From Isoetes taiwanensis (lineage: Eukaryota; Streptophyta; Lycopodiopsida; Isoetales; Isoetaceae), in NCBI GenBank assembly GCA_021234155.1, contig JAJEKV010000053.1:3097025-3161024 (forward strand): 64,000 nt of DNA, in the 5' to 3' direction. Within the stretch, counting starts at the first letter, position 1; the number at the start of each line of letters is the position of its first letter. A program made the translations under genes and the position numbers. Shown here one piece after another: positions 45,510-58,274 of this stretch. The notes beneath the pieces were generated by a model, which saw only the letters and a program-made list of their open reading frames with translations, had not been told where the DNA came from and ran no database searches.

Positions 45510-47823
45510 AGCTTCGTGCTAGCGGAATGGCCGACTGGAAAGAGGGAGAGCCACAGACCCATCCAGCTGACACTCAAACAGGACGGACAAGTACAGACGG
45601 AGACACCAGGCAAGGAAAAGAACACAAACATGAAAATACACTTCCAGAATAGGCATGCAGAAACCTTCACACAAAATGTCAAATCAGAAATGGAGAAATG
45701 GGCATGGGAGGAGCATAGAGCAAACGAGAATGGAAACATGCTAAACGATATAATGGTGAAGGTGGCAACGGATATTTTCGAAAAACGCAAAAGACTGAAA
45801 GTGAAGGAAGGAGGGAACAGAAAACCCAAGAAGCAGGATATCCGAGGGATCGAATGGGAAGAATACCTTGAGAAACTATATAAGACAGGGGCCTATCCAA
45901 TGCCAATACCGCCTGGGGAGACAAATAAATCGTGTTTTAGCATGCAGGAAGTGATGAATGCGCTACACAAAATGTCCAATAACAAAGCTCCAAACCTTTA
46001 CGGATTGACTGTCGAGCTGCTGAAATGTGTAGAAACAGTGATTGGGAAACATGTCACCGGGATATTTAATGGCGTAGTCCACACAGGGCTGCCAGATAGA
46101 TGGACATACAACATGGTGATACCCCTACACAAGGGAGGAAGCAGGGAAGAGCCTGGGAACTATAGGATGATAATGGTGAGCTCTATCTTTGCCAAGGGGT
46201 TCGGGAAGGTGCTGGATAATAAACTGAAATATTGGGCAGAAACAGAAAACCTAAGAGCACAAGGATAGGCAGGCTCCAGATTTGAACATTCAACTACAGA
46301 CCACCTGGTAACCCTTCGGATACTAATAGAGCAAAGCAAATTACAGGGAAAAAAGATAATATATTGCTTTGTAGATTTTAGAAAGGCATTTAACACCGTC
46401 CCGAGGGAAAAGCTGTTATAGAGACTAGTAGATATGTGAGCCCCAGAAGGCGTGGTAGGATCGATAGCGCGACTATACCAGAGAGTATATGCAAAAATGG
46501 AACAGGAAGGACATGCCATAGATTGTGACACAGGAGTTAAACAGGGGTGCCCCCTGTCCCCGACACTACTCGGTATCTACATAGATGTATTACAAGGTTT
46601 CATTGCAGAACGACAGGGGGATGCGGACGCCCCCATACTGGGGGACACTAGGGTACCTATCATGTTGTATGCTGATGACTTAAGCATGATGGCTACAAAG
46701 AACAAAGGTATGTGCAGGTTACTAGGGCTACTAGAGGCCTTTTGCGAAAGGACAGGGCTAACAGTGAACCTCGCGAAAACCAAAATAGTTACGTTCGGCA
46801 CCAAGTATAGGTACATACCCTTCAAGTATATGGGGACAGAACTGGAAGAATCAGCAGAATACAAATATCTAGAATACGATGCACATGCGACAGGCAATTG
46901 GTCCAGGGGAGCGGATAACCAGATTCCAGGCAGCCATCAGAAGCTATTTTAATATGAAAAACTTCTGTAATAGAAGCAGAATAATTGACTGGGAGATCAA
47001 GTGTTACCTGTTTAATACAGTGGTTGCGTCGACACAACTATATGGAACAGAGGCATGGGGGCCTAGCCTATCAGACAAAAAGTGGAACAAGCAAGAAGGG
47101 ATTTTTAGGCAATGGCATAGACATGAGTTCAGAGCGCGGGCAAACATACCTCTGACAGCCATGGTATATGAGACAGGTCAGAGACCAATGGAGGTAAGAG
47201 CATGGGAAAGGACCATCAGATACTTGATGAAAGACAACAGGGGATGTCACACTGGGAAGCCATCAACAATCGCAATCAGCAAATCAGCCAAGTCACATAT
47301 CATCACAGGCAGCGGGTGGTTCAGAGAGGTGGCAGTATTAACTAGAGAGATAGGGTTAAACCTGAGTGATTTAGTAAATGAAGAAAAATGGAATGAAGAC
47401 TGGGCCGAAATAGCGACGAGGGCATGGTTGCAAAAACATGGCGGTTCCAAAACACTCTGGCTAATAGCAATCTTCAACCCGGATCAACAGATAGGACAAT
47501 TTATGTATAGAGACAATCTAATAGGGAAGACAAGAAGGGACACCTTGGCAAGATTTAGGATGGGGAGCCACGATCTGAGAATCGAAAAAGACAGGTGGAT
47601 CTGCAGTATCTGTAACACAGGAAAAGTAGAGGATGAGAATCACATGCTCAACGATTGTACAGTGTATGAAGACATCAGAAGCAAATACAGGAGTATAAGT
47701 TGGGGACAGCCAGCACATATCCTAATGACAAGAATGGATACAATAAAAGACCTGGCATATGTAATCAGGGAGATGATAACTACACATCGGGGGGTGCACA
47801 AAGAAAGAGGGCTCATAATATGA
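45510..47823 (+). pseudogene. LINE ORF2 reverse transcriptase with C-terminal CCHC motif
   Basis: RT copies the element's RNA at the nicked target. Visible motifs in order: MSNNKAPNLYGLTVELLKCV (45,972), WTYNMVIPLHKGGSREEPGN (46,100), IIYCFVDFRKAFNTVPREKL (46,358, first catalytic Asp), VKQGCPLSPTLLGIYID (46,535), IMLYADDLSMMA (46,660, catalytic YADD), GLTVNLAKTKIVTFG (46,757). A C-terminal zinc motif CSICNTGKVEDENHMLNDC (47,603) follows. Only three in-frame stops (near 46,266, 46,420 and 46,439) and one frameshift (about 46,880-46,950) interrupt some 770 codons. All catalytic residues are kept. Confidence 0.9.
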
Positions 47824-48078
47824 ACCACCGGAAAGGTGGGACATTGGAGCCCGCAAAAAAGCTCAGTTAAAAGATGATGATAGTGACGCACCACCGCACG
47901 GCCATGATGCCGATTATAAGCGAGATGCCGGTACCAATAGAAAATAAGAAAAGCCCTCTGAAAGGGCTACAATATATCAGCGTGTTGCGCTAATAGCACC
48001 TTTTGGGAGCTCGCCCATGCTACATCAGTACGGGGGCCTCAGGGCACTAGGGACAATAATTCTATTCTATTCTATTCT
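45510..48078 (+). mobile_element. Plus-strand LINE, 5'-truncated, best preserved in the window
   Basis: Begins within the ORF2 linker (after AEWPTGKRESH near 45,525) and runs through RT to a natural stop at 47,823. The 3' untranslated region of about 230 bp ends with a (TTCTA)n tail at 48,057-48,078. The endonuclease is missing. It is a different family from the six minus-strand copies by RT sequence, but has a similar pentamer tail to copy 2. Confidence 0.9.
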
Positions 48079-51050
48079 ATTTCAAGCAGGGTTTTTTTTT
48101 TTTAAAGCTTTGACATTTTTTTTGGGCATCCGTATCAACCTTGCCCCACGATTGTAAATTGGATTTTGAGAAAGGGATTTTGGGGTTTTGGGATGTCTTT
48201 TTCACCAGAAGACAGTTGTCATTTGTATACCTCCTTGCCACCACTTTTTTCTTGAAGAGTATATTGAATGCGTGCAGCGTGGTTCATTTACTGCACAAAT
48301 AAAATGATGCTTGTAAACTACATAAAAAGTTGCAGAATATACCACATAATTAAGTGTTTATGTGGCATTCCCCTCCTTACAAAGTAAAATCTCAGCTTTA
48401 TTTATATTGAGGAAGGTTCTATTCAAATTGTAAAGTTCCTATGTCATATCGATTTGCTGCAAGTAGGGTTTATCCAAGCAGAAGAAGCTTATTACAGACT
48501 TTCCAAATGATTAATGTGAAGACCTTCTTTCCAGTTTCCAACTACACTTTTTATGAACCTAAAGTGAACTTAGATCGTTCGAAGGAGTAGCACATGTAGA
48601 CCTAATCATTCTGCAACATAATAAGTCCCGTTAAACCTCCTTTGATCATACATTTTCATAGGGATAGTTTTGCCCATTTTTCTGCTCACAGATACAGTGC
48701 ATAATATAATTGCTCTTTCCTGCACTGTTGTAATTATCTTGTGAATAGTAGAACACTGAGTTTGAAATTCTACTTGCCTACTTCAAGGAAAATATCTGAA
48801 GAAGGTTTTTCTCGTAGAGTTGGCTTTGTTGAAAGCATTTATAATCAGAACTGCTACTTCTGATATGGACTGTTGTTGATGGGGTGTTGTTGATGGGGAC
48901 GTGTAATAGATACCCATGTTTGGTTGTTATAAATTCTACGAATTTTGTTAGCTTATTTAGTAAAACATTGCACTAAAATATTATTCAGGTCATGGCTTGC
49001 CAAACATTAGCAAGTTATAGTTATCATGATGCATCCGCTTTAAAATTTCTAAGGTTTGACCTGGCATTTGCTAAATGTTTAAGATGGTATTAGAGAGGGT
49101 ATTATACATGCAAGTTTTATTGGGCAGGTGGATTCGTGGGTCCATAGCACAGTTTAGTGCTTAGTTGTTATTATAGCTTTAGGGAGAGGCTGCTTCTTGC
49201 TGCTAATATTTGCTGATAGTTTTAGTTTAGAGTGTTGGAATTTGTCTATTTTATGTCCTTGATAAATCCTTAAAAGGGAAGGCTCTGGATGTCAAGTCTG
49301 ATAAGTTTGTTATTTTCTTGCCGAAACATTCAGCTGGCCCTAACAAACATTTGCTTTTTTGTAGTAGCTTTTGCACAGGTAATATTATATTGCATGTAGT
49401 ATTCCTTGGAAAATCATGCAGAGACAGGTACTCTATCTTAAAGAATACCAGAGGCTAACTGTATTGCACTGCACAACCACAGTATTTATGTGGCGTTCAC
49501 TAGAAATTTTTATCTTTCCTATTGCTTATTGTTATCTCCTTTGTGTCCTTGCATGTTCTCGCATGTTCTGCACATGTAATTGCTTGTGGCTTCAATAATG
49601 CCCAGTTTTAATAACAAGGGCAACTTCAAAAGACTATATGTCTACTGTCTTTCATGAATATAGATCTGTACAAAATAAATATAAAAAGCAGTCCGTTCTC
49701 ATCCTCATGTTGTACTCTGTCAAACGATGTTTATTCTCATCTCAAGTGATATTGAAGATCCCTTTAATATGATGTCTAAGTACCGCAACAAGCCAGCTCA
49801 TGCTCGAGGCTTTCAAGATTATTTTCACCATGGCACGACTACTTAAACATTTGAACTCTTGGGATTTGCGATCCCGAGTTCAGAAACAAGATATTGACAT
49901 TATTTTCTTCTTGACGTAATTCTTTTTTACTTGGATCATACATAAATAAATTAAGATAAGATGAATTTTTACTTTATCAAAGGCACATATTATGGAATTT
50001 AAGTGCCGGTAGCGTTCATTTATAGAAGATTTGAGCAAGACAAAACAACATAAAGGTGACCTACACAATTCCCATCTTGCAAAATGTACCACTAGACTAA
50101 ACATTATACGGGACATTTTTTGACATGGATAATTTTCATCGATAAACATGTTGATAATAACGTTCTTCCCTTTGTGCAACATCACGATACACATATATCG
50201 TTTTCTCAACATCCTATATTTGTTGCACATTTAAATTTCAAAAGCCAATTTCGCTTCCAAAATGGCCAAATAATGTTACCATTTTGTTTAACAATATCCG
50301 AAGCTTTAATATTATTCGAAAATGAATAGAATAGAATAATGACTATGCATTCTAATCGTCAGTTTGCCAGCTAAAAACTGCATTGATCCAAGGATAAGAT
50401 CATCAACTGGGCTATAATTACTTGAAACTTTATAGGCAATAGTTCCACATTTGAAACAAATGAAATGGAAACATAGATCTCCACCAAGGCCCGCGGCAAG
50501 GGCAATGATGCATTTATTTAACAATGTGATTCAATTCTATTGTCAAATGATCCATGAAATATGAATAGAGTGGTAACCTATTCATTCAAGATATCGTTAG
50601 GAAATTTGCGATGCATTAATCCTATCTTAGACAACCACATTCAAGGCTAAATACATTGACTTACAATATGGTATTCATGTTTATAACAGTCTACATAAAA
50701 TAACATGTGGCATACCTATAAAGTCCTTCTCTCAAACTCACACTTACCCCCCAGAGCCCCATTTCAATATCAATCCACATCAAATATTCAAACTATTGAT
50801 TGTTGTGCCACTATAGATTTCAACACAGATTACACTTAATGCCCAAAGACATGTTGGATTAATAATAGGCTCTTTAAGTTCTTAATAGAACTTGGCAACG
50901 CCAGGCTTCATAACTAGTTTCTTTAATATTGCTATAGGTTGGCTATAACATGATTGTGTTATCTATCATGGCATGAAGTAATTCTCATAAAGCTAATTTT
51001 GCTTATTAGCTCTGTTCTACAGATTTTCTTGATAAAAGCATGTATTGTTG
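48079..51050. other. About 3 kb AT-rich, no gene recognised
   Basis: Contains only short ORFs, poly-T runs near 48,090, duplicated TGTTGTTGATGGGG near 48,880, and (GAATA)n at 50,324-50,337. Could be intergenic or intronic. Nothing is supported. Confidence 0.4.
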
Positions 51051-51079
51051 TTCTTCCAGGAACATATAAAGACATCTAG

Positions 51080-51346
51080 GTGGAATATTATGATAATGAT
51101 GCGCACTTATATAGTGACCTATTTGAAGAGTATAAACCCTATTTGAATGCCTTCCAGAGACACGAGCTACATGTGTATATGCATCTCATAGTCGCCCGAT
51201 GGACCGAAAAATACTCTTACTATTACATGAATAGAAGAACATTATTTCCATACTGGACTTTCCAATCATGCAAAGGAAGAGATGGTCGTCTGAGAGGAAA
51301 GAGAATTGGAGATGGTGGTGAAGGTGCAAGTATTAGAGACCATTAG
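51080..51346 (+). other. Possible coding exon, unknown
   Basis: An 88-codon open plus-strand frame containing YKPYLNAFQRHELHVYMHLI and RWTEKYSYYYMNRRTLFPYW. Aromatic-rich with plausible composition, but no family match and no splice evidence. Confidence 0.25.
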
Positions 51347-51569
51347 TATAAGCTGCATGGCTCATGATAATTATACCATGGATGTGGAAATCTCAGCCAT
51401 AATGGGAACTTTATCTGATAGAATCCCCTTTGTAGTTTTTGGGATTAATCACACTGTAATTAAAGAATTTTTAGCATTTGTTTTTGGGTGATTTGATTTC
51501 ATACATTCAAGAGCCACTTGGCCTACATAAAGTGGAGCGATATGACATGGTGGAAGGAAGGAAGGAAGG

Positions 51570-52649
51570 TACTTTTATCGTCCACGGAGACCAATCGGTC
51601 TATGGGACCCAATACAAAAACGCGACAAGCGGATTACTGCCGGATTAAAACCCCCCCGGCGGGTTTTCGAGGAAAACCGTGGCGAAATCGGCCTGTTCGA
51701 CAAAGCTGTGCTAATCATATAAAATGCGTAAACATCCCAATACATACACAAATGCACCACCCCCGTAGTGCCTAGTCACGACATCCAAAGGGGGGCAAGG
51801 TGACCTCGCGCAGGTCCGTACCTCCTGGATGTATGACCCCGTGGCACGCGTCTTGCGGCGGTGTTTCATCGGCAAATGCAAAGGCACGTCCGCCGTATTA
51901 AGGGAGCGTGATCCGCCCGGATCGACGATCAACGCCGGGCAACTCGAAAGTGTGAGACTCATCCTCAATGGCACCCGCTTTGGCCGATCAGCGAGCTTTG
52001 TCTCCCGGGGGCTCCCAATCCACCCCGCCCATCTCGATCGCGAAGATGGTGGGCACTGTCGCGAATGGAGGCAATGAGTGCACGCTTTCGCGGGGTTAAC
52101 CGGGAACGCAGGGGAGGTAATTTGTGGCCCCGGGGCTAACACCTGGGTTGATGTGCTCCTTGTAATGGGCCATTTTGACCCGCTCTAGAGCAATGGGGTC
52201 CCCCAGAGCTTGCCAAGGAAACAAGCATCTAGGTACTCCCGCAGTTTATCCACGATCGGGTCATTGCTTCCGGTATGCGCATCACGACCCCTTCTCAGAC
52301 GTTCCATCTGGCCGAACCACCGATCTCTTACCCCTCCAACGGGCCCTAAGCGGCTGCGGACTCATGGCCCGCGGTGTAAGCCAGTCGCGGGGCCGAGCAT
52401 CACCCATAGTAACCACTTTACGAAAATAGGCGATGTGTCTATCAAGGGCTGCCCACGGCGGCAAGAATCCGGTTTCTCGCAACAGAATCGATAGGGGACT
52501 GAAGGTTTCACCCCAAGTGCCGGTGCCAAAAATGCCTTCTCGCACCTGCTCCAAGTCATTCCGTGGTCGCCAAAGAGACGACCGGGCCCCAAACCTCGAC
52601 CCGTGATGAAAGGACAGTGCTCGACCGTTGCGAACAGATGTGATGATGG
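51570..52649 (-). pseudogene. LINE copy 6 ORF2 C-terminus and 3' UTR
   Basis: Frameshifted continuation of ORF2 after RT (ETGFLPPWAALDRHIAYF near 52,455). The 3' UTR contains a run of C opposite GGCGGGTTTTCGAGG, shared with copy 2 near 19,880. The terminal TCCGTGGACGATAAAAG precedes the tail. Confidence 0.7.
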
Positions 52650-54099
52650 CCCCAATCATATAGCTTCTCGCCGGGTGACCGCTGTTCTCGCATGGCATAA
52701 AGCGCTTTCCGACCTTGTCGTCACTTTATAGCGGATAGACGCCCCCGCCAGAAGCGAGGAGGGGAACTCCACCCCTAGGTACTTGTAGGTGGGCGTGACG
52801 CCCACGTGTCCGATATGTGAGTGCAGGAGGCATGGGGTGACGACGGAAGAGGATATGAGAACCACCTCCGGTCTTGGCCGATTGACGCCGCAGATGTCCT
52901 CAGAGTCTCGACAAAATGTGTCTAGGGCATCCAGTGAGACCGCATAGCATCCGGGGTGTGAGCTGCCAGCCAACATCGTCCCCGCATAGATGAGCCGGGC
53001 GGATGACCTGGTGCAAAAGCCGTATGCCATCCCCCCATGCTCGATGAAGCCGAGGCTCTAAGCCCGATCAATGTAGAGGCCAAAAGTGTTGGCGAGAGGG
53101 GCAACCACCTGGGACCCGATACCTCGGTGAATGCTTGGCCCGTCGGGCGATCCTCGCCAAAACAACTCTCATACAACCTTGTATATGGCATTACAGATAA
53201 AAGCGTGGGAGCCCGATTAGCCTTGATCCTAGCCTACGCTTTCGGGGGGACCGTATCAAAAGCCTTTAAAGTCCACAAAGCAAAATACAAGTCCAAATTG
53301 CGATGATTCCGCTGCTTCAATCGCTGCCCGCCAGTAAAGATATGGTCAATCGTTGAGTGGCGGGTCGAAAAGCTCGCCTATGTGAGGGGCTTCGCACATC
53401 CGTACCTACACCCGTGAGTCAATCAGTCTTTCGAGAATGCCGCCCAATAGTTTGGCAAATACTGAATCCGACCATGATCGGCCCCGAATTGGGTCGGGCA
53501 GGTGTGGGTCGCCCGCCTTGTGAATGGGAACAACCCTCGCCAGGGTCCATTGTCGGAAACCCTCCCGCAATGCTCATGGAATGGTAGTGAGGGACCTAAG
53601 ACAAGCCGCTGCCCCGCCCACTTGAGTAACTCGGCCGCATACCATCGAGGTCACCCTCCTTCCATTAGCTAGCCATTGCAGTTCCTCAACATCCTCGGCC
53701 CACGAGAACCAATGGGGCCATCCCGTGGGGGTATGGGCCCCCTGGCACATAGAGCCGCGTAGTATCGCTTCCCACCGCCTCGTGTGATGTCCCTCTGTGA
53801 GGTCGGGCTGGCCTTCGACTTCCGCGCCAAAAGGTTCGAGGATGAGTGTCCAAAGAGGCGAACATCTCCCCCGATGCTTGGCAAGGTAATGCCTTTGTGT
53901 CCTTCCGATGGGCGCCAGATCGGGTGGCCCGCAAGCTGCACTGATCCGTATCGTGACCGGAAAGGCCGCCAGGTTCTTTACAACCGCATCAAACCATCGG
54001 TTACGAGGAATGTTGCCAACCCCCGCGACGCGGGTACGCCAAAGCACTGGCCCGGCCGCATCCCGTAATAGCCGGTCACCGTCCGGCTCTCGGCCGCTC
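52650..54099 (-). pseudogene. LINE copy 6 reverse transcriptase (broken)
   Basis: Linker IPRNRWFDAVVKN (near 54,000), a degraded RT start around 53,700, and RT pieces near 53,540 (ARVVPIHKAGDP-like). A DD-box region near 52,990 is damaged, and TPTYKYLGVEFPSSLLAGAS (52,790) matches the post-catalytic block of copies 1 and 2. Frames change at least five times, so no functional enzyme is encoded as read. Confidence 0.8.
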
Positions 54100-55045
54100 T
54101 AGTGGGAGGTCCGGAGGTCTATCGGGAGGGCGCCCATGAGCATCTTGGCAGAGTCCTCTGCGCTCATAATCGAAGTCTCAACCGAGGACGGCGAGGGGTC
54201 AGCATAGTGGGGGTTCTCGTGCTCGCCAAACCAAAGTCCAAATAAAGTGGGAGGTGATCTCGAGTCGACCTCCTCATCCCGACCCTCTGTGCCCACCCTA
54301 AACGACCGATGAGATGCATATCTTTAAGCAACTACAAGCACATAGTCCACCACACTAGACCCTCCCCCTCGATTGTCCTCGCCTCATGTGTGCACTTATG
54401 AGAATCGGCCACCGTGGAAAGGCCATTGCAAATTATCAAGTCAAAAATGCCACATAGCGAGCAACCGCCCATAAAGCGAAGTGACTCCGCCGGGCATCCG
54501 ACAGCGTGGCGAGGCTACCAGGCGGGCGAAGGGCCGCAGGACATCGTCGGCCGGGGGTCAAGTCGCATGGGCTGCTCTACCCCGTCACCGCATTGAAATC
54601 TCCAAGAAGGACGACCCTACCCAACTAGCGATCTTCTTTGTATGTCATCATATAGATCGACATACCGTCCATCCTATCCGCATCGGGGTGGGCTTTGATA
54701 GAAGGTGCCGCCTCAAGCGTGAGGGAAATAACAGTGCCGTAAAAGAGGGTTGCCAGCGGTATTATGCACCACGAACCCGGCACCGGTTGTGTCCGGTTAA
54801 CTACGGAGGGTAACCAATGTGCCAAGGTTGTCCCAGAGTAGCAAGCCACTCCACCATGACCCCGCCCCTGCATGTATTGAAGACCGAGAAATGTTGGTAA
54901 CCCGCAAATCGTCGGTCAGGCTCCCAGCATGCTCCCATGTCTCCATGAGGAAGATGAGATCCATACCGGCTGCCACGGAGTTCAGACTGTCCCCCTTCTG
55001 CCAAGGGAAGCCTCGACAATTCCATGAGACCACCCGGAGGCACAA
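54100..55045 (-). pseudogene. LINE copy 6 endonuclease domain (broken)
   Basis: The start MCLRVVSWNCRGFPWQKGD is the opening of an AP-type LINE endonuclease (SWNCRG, Asn metal-binding region), followed by MDLIFLMETWEH with the catalytic Glu context. Further downstream a GDFNA-like block is readable near 54,600. Frameshifts break it after about 80 residues. Confidence 0.82.
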
Positions 55046-55059
55046 TTCCTATTTGTCAG

Positions 55060-56950
55060 CAGGGATGGTATGCACCAAATGACCTCAGTCGGGGGGAGGA
55101 CGGGAAGCGTGAGGTCGAAAGTGAGAAGTAGATGGAGCGGAGGCAGCATGTGGCTGAGAGGGCGTGGGCCGCGAGGGAGCAGGAGTAGGAGCAGGAGAAG
55201 GGGGGGCCGTGGTAGTAGAAGCAGAAGCAGGGCCGCGTGCAGCTGTGGTTGGGGCTGCGGGGTCCGCAAAGAAGAAGCGTGCCGGAAAAAATGCATCCCG
55301 CCTCAACCAATCATGCGGCGCACTCGCTGGCCCGAATGCCTCCTCGACCTCGACAAGCTCACTGCGTGCCTCTCTGCCGCAGACGGTGTGAGGTCCCGGC
55401 CCACGCATGGGATGTCCCCTTCAACATCCGGCCCCGGGCGCAATATGGCATCACGCACTGCATCCGCGAACCGCGAATATGACACACGCGGTGCGGCTCC
55501 CGGGCCCGAGCCCCATGCCGGGAACCGCCGAGAAATGTGAAACGGCCCCGAATATCATTTCGATCGAGAATGTGTGTTCTGGATGTTGTGGGCGAGACTC
55601 TCCCCTGCCGTTTCGCATGCCTCGAACTACCCAGGACAGGGCTCTCCGCCAAGGCCTCCCGGAGTTCTTCTGCCCAGGGTCCAAGGTGGGCGGGCCCGGT
55701 CCCGTGGCCGGGGTGGTGGTGGTGGCCGGGATGGCGTGGAGGACTGAGTGTGGCCGGGATGGCGGAGGTTTGGGAGAGCTGGCAAAGGCGGGGCGGGTGC
55801 CACGCTGCGGGAGGCCGTGGGCGGGATAGCCGTGTCGAGGCCGCATTCTCGCCCCCAATGAAGTCGGGAGCACAGCCTGCTTGAGCTCGCCGCCTGCTGG
55901 CGCTCCCATCTCCCGGGCATCCGCCGCAAATGACTATGAACCCTGTTAGGGAGACCCCGGCTCTGCTTGGATGGTTGCCCGCAACCCCCCGGAGCTCCGG
56001 CTCTGAGTAGCGAGGCGTGCTTTCGAGCCCCAGCCACAGGCGTCCGAGGCGGGCTTCTTTATTCGATCTTACTCGAAGATCCACGAAGGCGTATGCAGGT
56101 CCGCAAGAGCGGCCTGTGCTCCCCGTGCCATGGTGGTGGCTGCCTCACCTCTGACCGGGGGCAGGGCGTGACCATCGTCTCTCTGCATTGCGGCGCCCTC
56201 TCTCTGTGTCATGGTGTCGGTGATGAACACAGAGTCTAGAGCGGGCCCGCATGTCGGCGACCTCTGCGGCTTCTTTGCCGCTCGAGGGTGTGCAAGGCCA
56301 GGCCATCTTCCACATGCGGCGTCTTGGGTCTCCAAGCCTTGTGATACGGTTCTTCTCGACCCGATTTGCCTTTTGAGCACATGGGATGCCGAGGACTCCA
56401 TCTCCACTGCCATGCCCGGCCGGCAGGCACTGTTAGCCTCAATCTGAGCACTTGTTAGCCTCCATTCCCGCTTTCCACGTGGCTCCAATTCTCTTCCGGG
56501 CGTGGGAGTTCCTATGTGGTGCGAGCAATTAATCCCTTCCGGCCAGGCTGGCACTGAGGGGCCTTAGCCTTAGCCCGAGCCTCCTTCTTCATGGAGGATG
56601 ACTCTCCCTGTCCATGATGGTGATCGGGACCCGTTTGTCTGGCGGGCCCTCGCCTTGGGTTTTCCGTGGCCGGCCCATCTTCTGTGGCCATGACTCACAA
56701 AGTTTGAGGGGTCTCTGGCTGCGGAAAGGGTGCCTATAATTGAATTTGGGGACTCAAGAACAGGCCAGAAAGCATCTTTTGGGCTAGTCAGCGGAAACCC
56801 TAAGTGGTGGGCGGGGGTGTCGGTCGCGTTTCTAGCGAGCCCAAAGAACACCGGTGGGGTGCCCACCACCTTTGACTTTGACTTTGACCCTCGCCCTTTG
56901 CTTCTCATAGGTCTTTCCAAAGCTTTGTACAACACGACACCATTTAACAT
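55060..56950 (-). pseudogene. LINE copy 6 ORF1 (Pro/Arg-rich, broken)
   Basis: Starts around 56,950-56,897 (MRSKGRGSKSKSKVVGTPP) and continues as LGFPLTSPKDAFWPVLESPN. Downstream pieces are 56,554-56,069 and 56,084-55,359 (241 codons, Pro/His/Arg-rich). ORF1 proteins bind the element RNA; that role is known from the family, and no RRM or CCHC motif is seen here. It ends just before the ORF2 start at 55,045. Confidence 0.55.
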
Positions 56951-57165
56951 GCCAGCTGCTCCTAATCCATCGCCACTTTGCTTCTCATAGATTAGAATAG
57001 AACATCACTCACAATTATTGCATGCCAACCACCGCAGGTGTGGGGTTTTGAGGGGCTCCAAAGTCCGAGGGGTCTCTGGTGCCCTCAAGGGTGCTTAGAA
57101 TCCGGTTTGGGGGCTCTGGAAAAGCGTGTGGAGCGCCTTTTGGGGGTTTGGGGGTTTTGGGTCTA
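56695..57165 (-). repeat. Direct repeat in the LINE 5' region
   Basis: 56,695-56,790 and 57,060-57,160 share GAGGGGTCTCTGG, AAGGGTGC.TA, AATT.GGGG-CT and GC..CTTTTGGG in order, with a period of about 365 bp. Within the unit, CTTCTCATAG occurs at 56,903 and 56,982. It looks like duplicated 5' UTR/ORF1-start modules. Confidence 0.7.
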
Positions 57166-57300
57166 GAGAGAGATTGTAAACCCTAGAGAGAGAAAGCCAG
57201 AAAGGGGCAAATCAAGGGGGTCTATGCAAGGGGAGTGAGGGCGCTAGAGAGAGGGAGCTGGGCGCTGTGAGGGCACTAGAGAGAGGGTTGGGAGAAATTA

Positions 57301-57867
57301 ATTCTAAGAAAGGAGGATCAATTGAAGATGACGTGATTTATCTAGGCAAATGATAAATATAAAGCACTAGTGCAACAAGGTCAAGTATACACCTTAAATA
57401 AATGATATCAAATCACAACAAGAATATGAAGAACTTAATGTGACTAGATAATACATAACCATTAAAATTGCTATAGTATTTTCACTGTTCCAAAGTGATT
57501 GACTTAATCACTGTAGCAACATTAACCCGTTTCTTCAAGAGCCTAAGGATCGTTTGTATCAATCCACAAATGAACTCCCTGTGCACCTAACTACAAATTG
57601 AACATACAACTTAGATTTATTTTGTTCGATCCGGTAGATATGCCGGACCAATCTCTCGATTCCGTGCCAAGCTGAGCAACCCTAATATTTGAAAACATCT
57701 TTTTGAAAACATCTTGGCTCTAACTTATTGGACCGTACAATTTCATGCTAAATATAATCCTCATATCTATAATAGGTCTCAATTCAACAATAGAACCTTA
57801 TCTATAAAATTGGCTTGAAGTATCTCCTCGACCTTTTTTCAAGGCATATAAATGTATCATGGTCTCT
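57301..57867. other. Spacer between LINE copy 6 and L1 c
   Basis: AT-rich, no gene recognised. Confidence 0.4.
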
Positions 57868-58274
57868 CTTTTTTTTTTTGAAGGACGACAAACTCTTATG
57901 TGATTATCCAAAGGAATCCACTAACACGAAGAACCTACCTGTGCACACACACCTGGATTAATCTTAAATAGCACACAAACCGTCTCTCAAGAATCAAGCA
58001 GTCCCTTCAAGAAGGGGGAAGCGTTCGGATATGGACAAAGCTTATAAAAGAGACACCAAGGAAGAACTGCCATAAGTGCCAGTTTCCCAAAAGGAATACA
58101 TTGCTCAAGTGCTTGCGCAACCAACCTCATTCCGACGAATGTACCATGCCCACCAAGTAGCGACAAATGAACTTAGATACCATAATTTTACTCTGTAAAT
58201 GAAAATCAATCATACCTAGACCTCTAGCAAACCTTGGTTTGATACATGTGGATCAAGCGACCTTCACAACTTAC

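Larger units (their letters stand above)
51553..57300 (-). mobile_element. LINE copy 6, nearly full length, GC-rich
   Basis: Minus strand: 5' UTR with CTCTCTCTAG repeats (57,300-57,000), ORF1 (about 56,950-55,060), ORF2 with endonuclease (55,045 to about 54,100) and RT (54,047 to about 52,650), then a C-terminal region and a 3' end at 51,600. The 3' end is followed by (TTCC)n at 51,553-51,569. This is the reference copy for fragments 1-5. GC content is clearly higher than the flanking DNA. Many frameshifts occur. Confidence 0.88.

Noticed and set aside
55070-56084. Several long plus-strand ORFs in the GC-rich region
   Set aside because: Few stops are expected by chance in GC-rich DNA. They lie antisense to LINE ORF1/ORF2 and show no domain.
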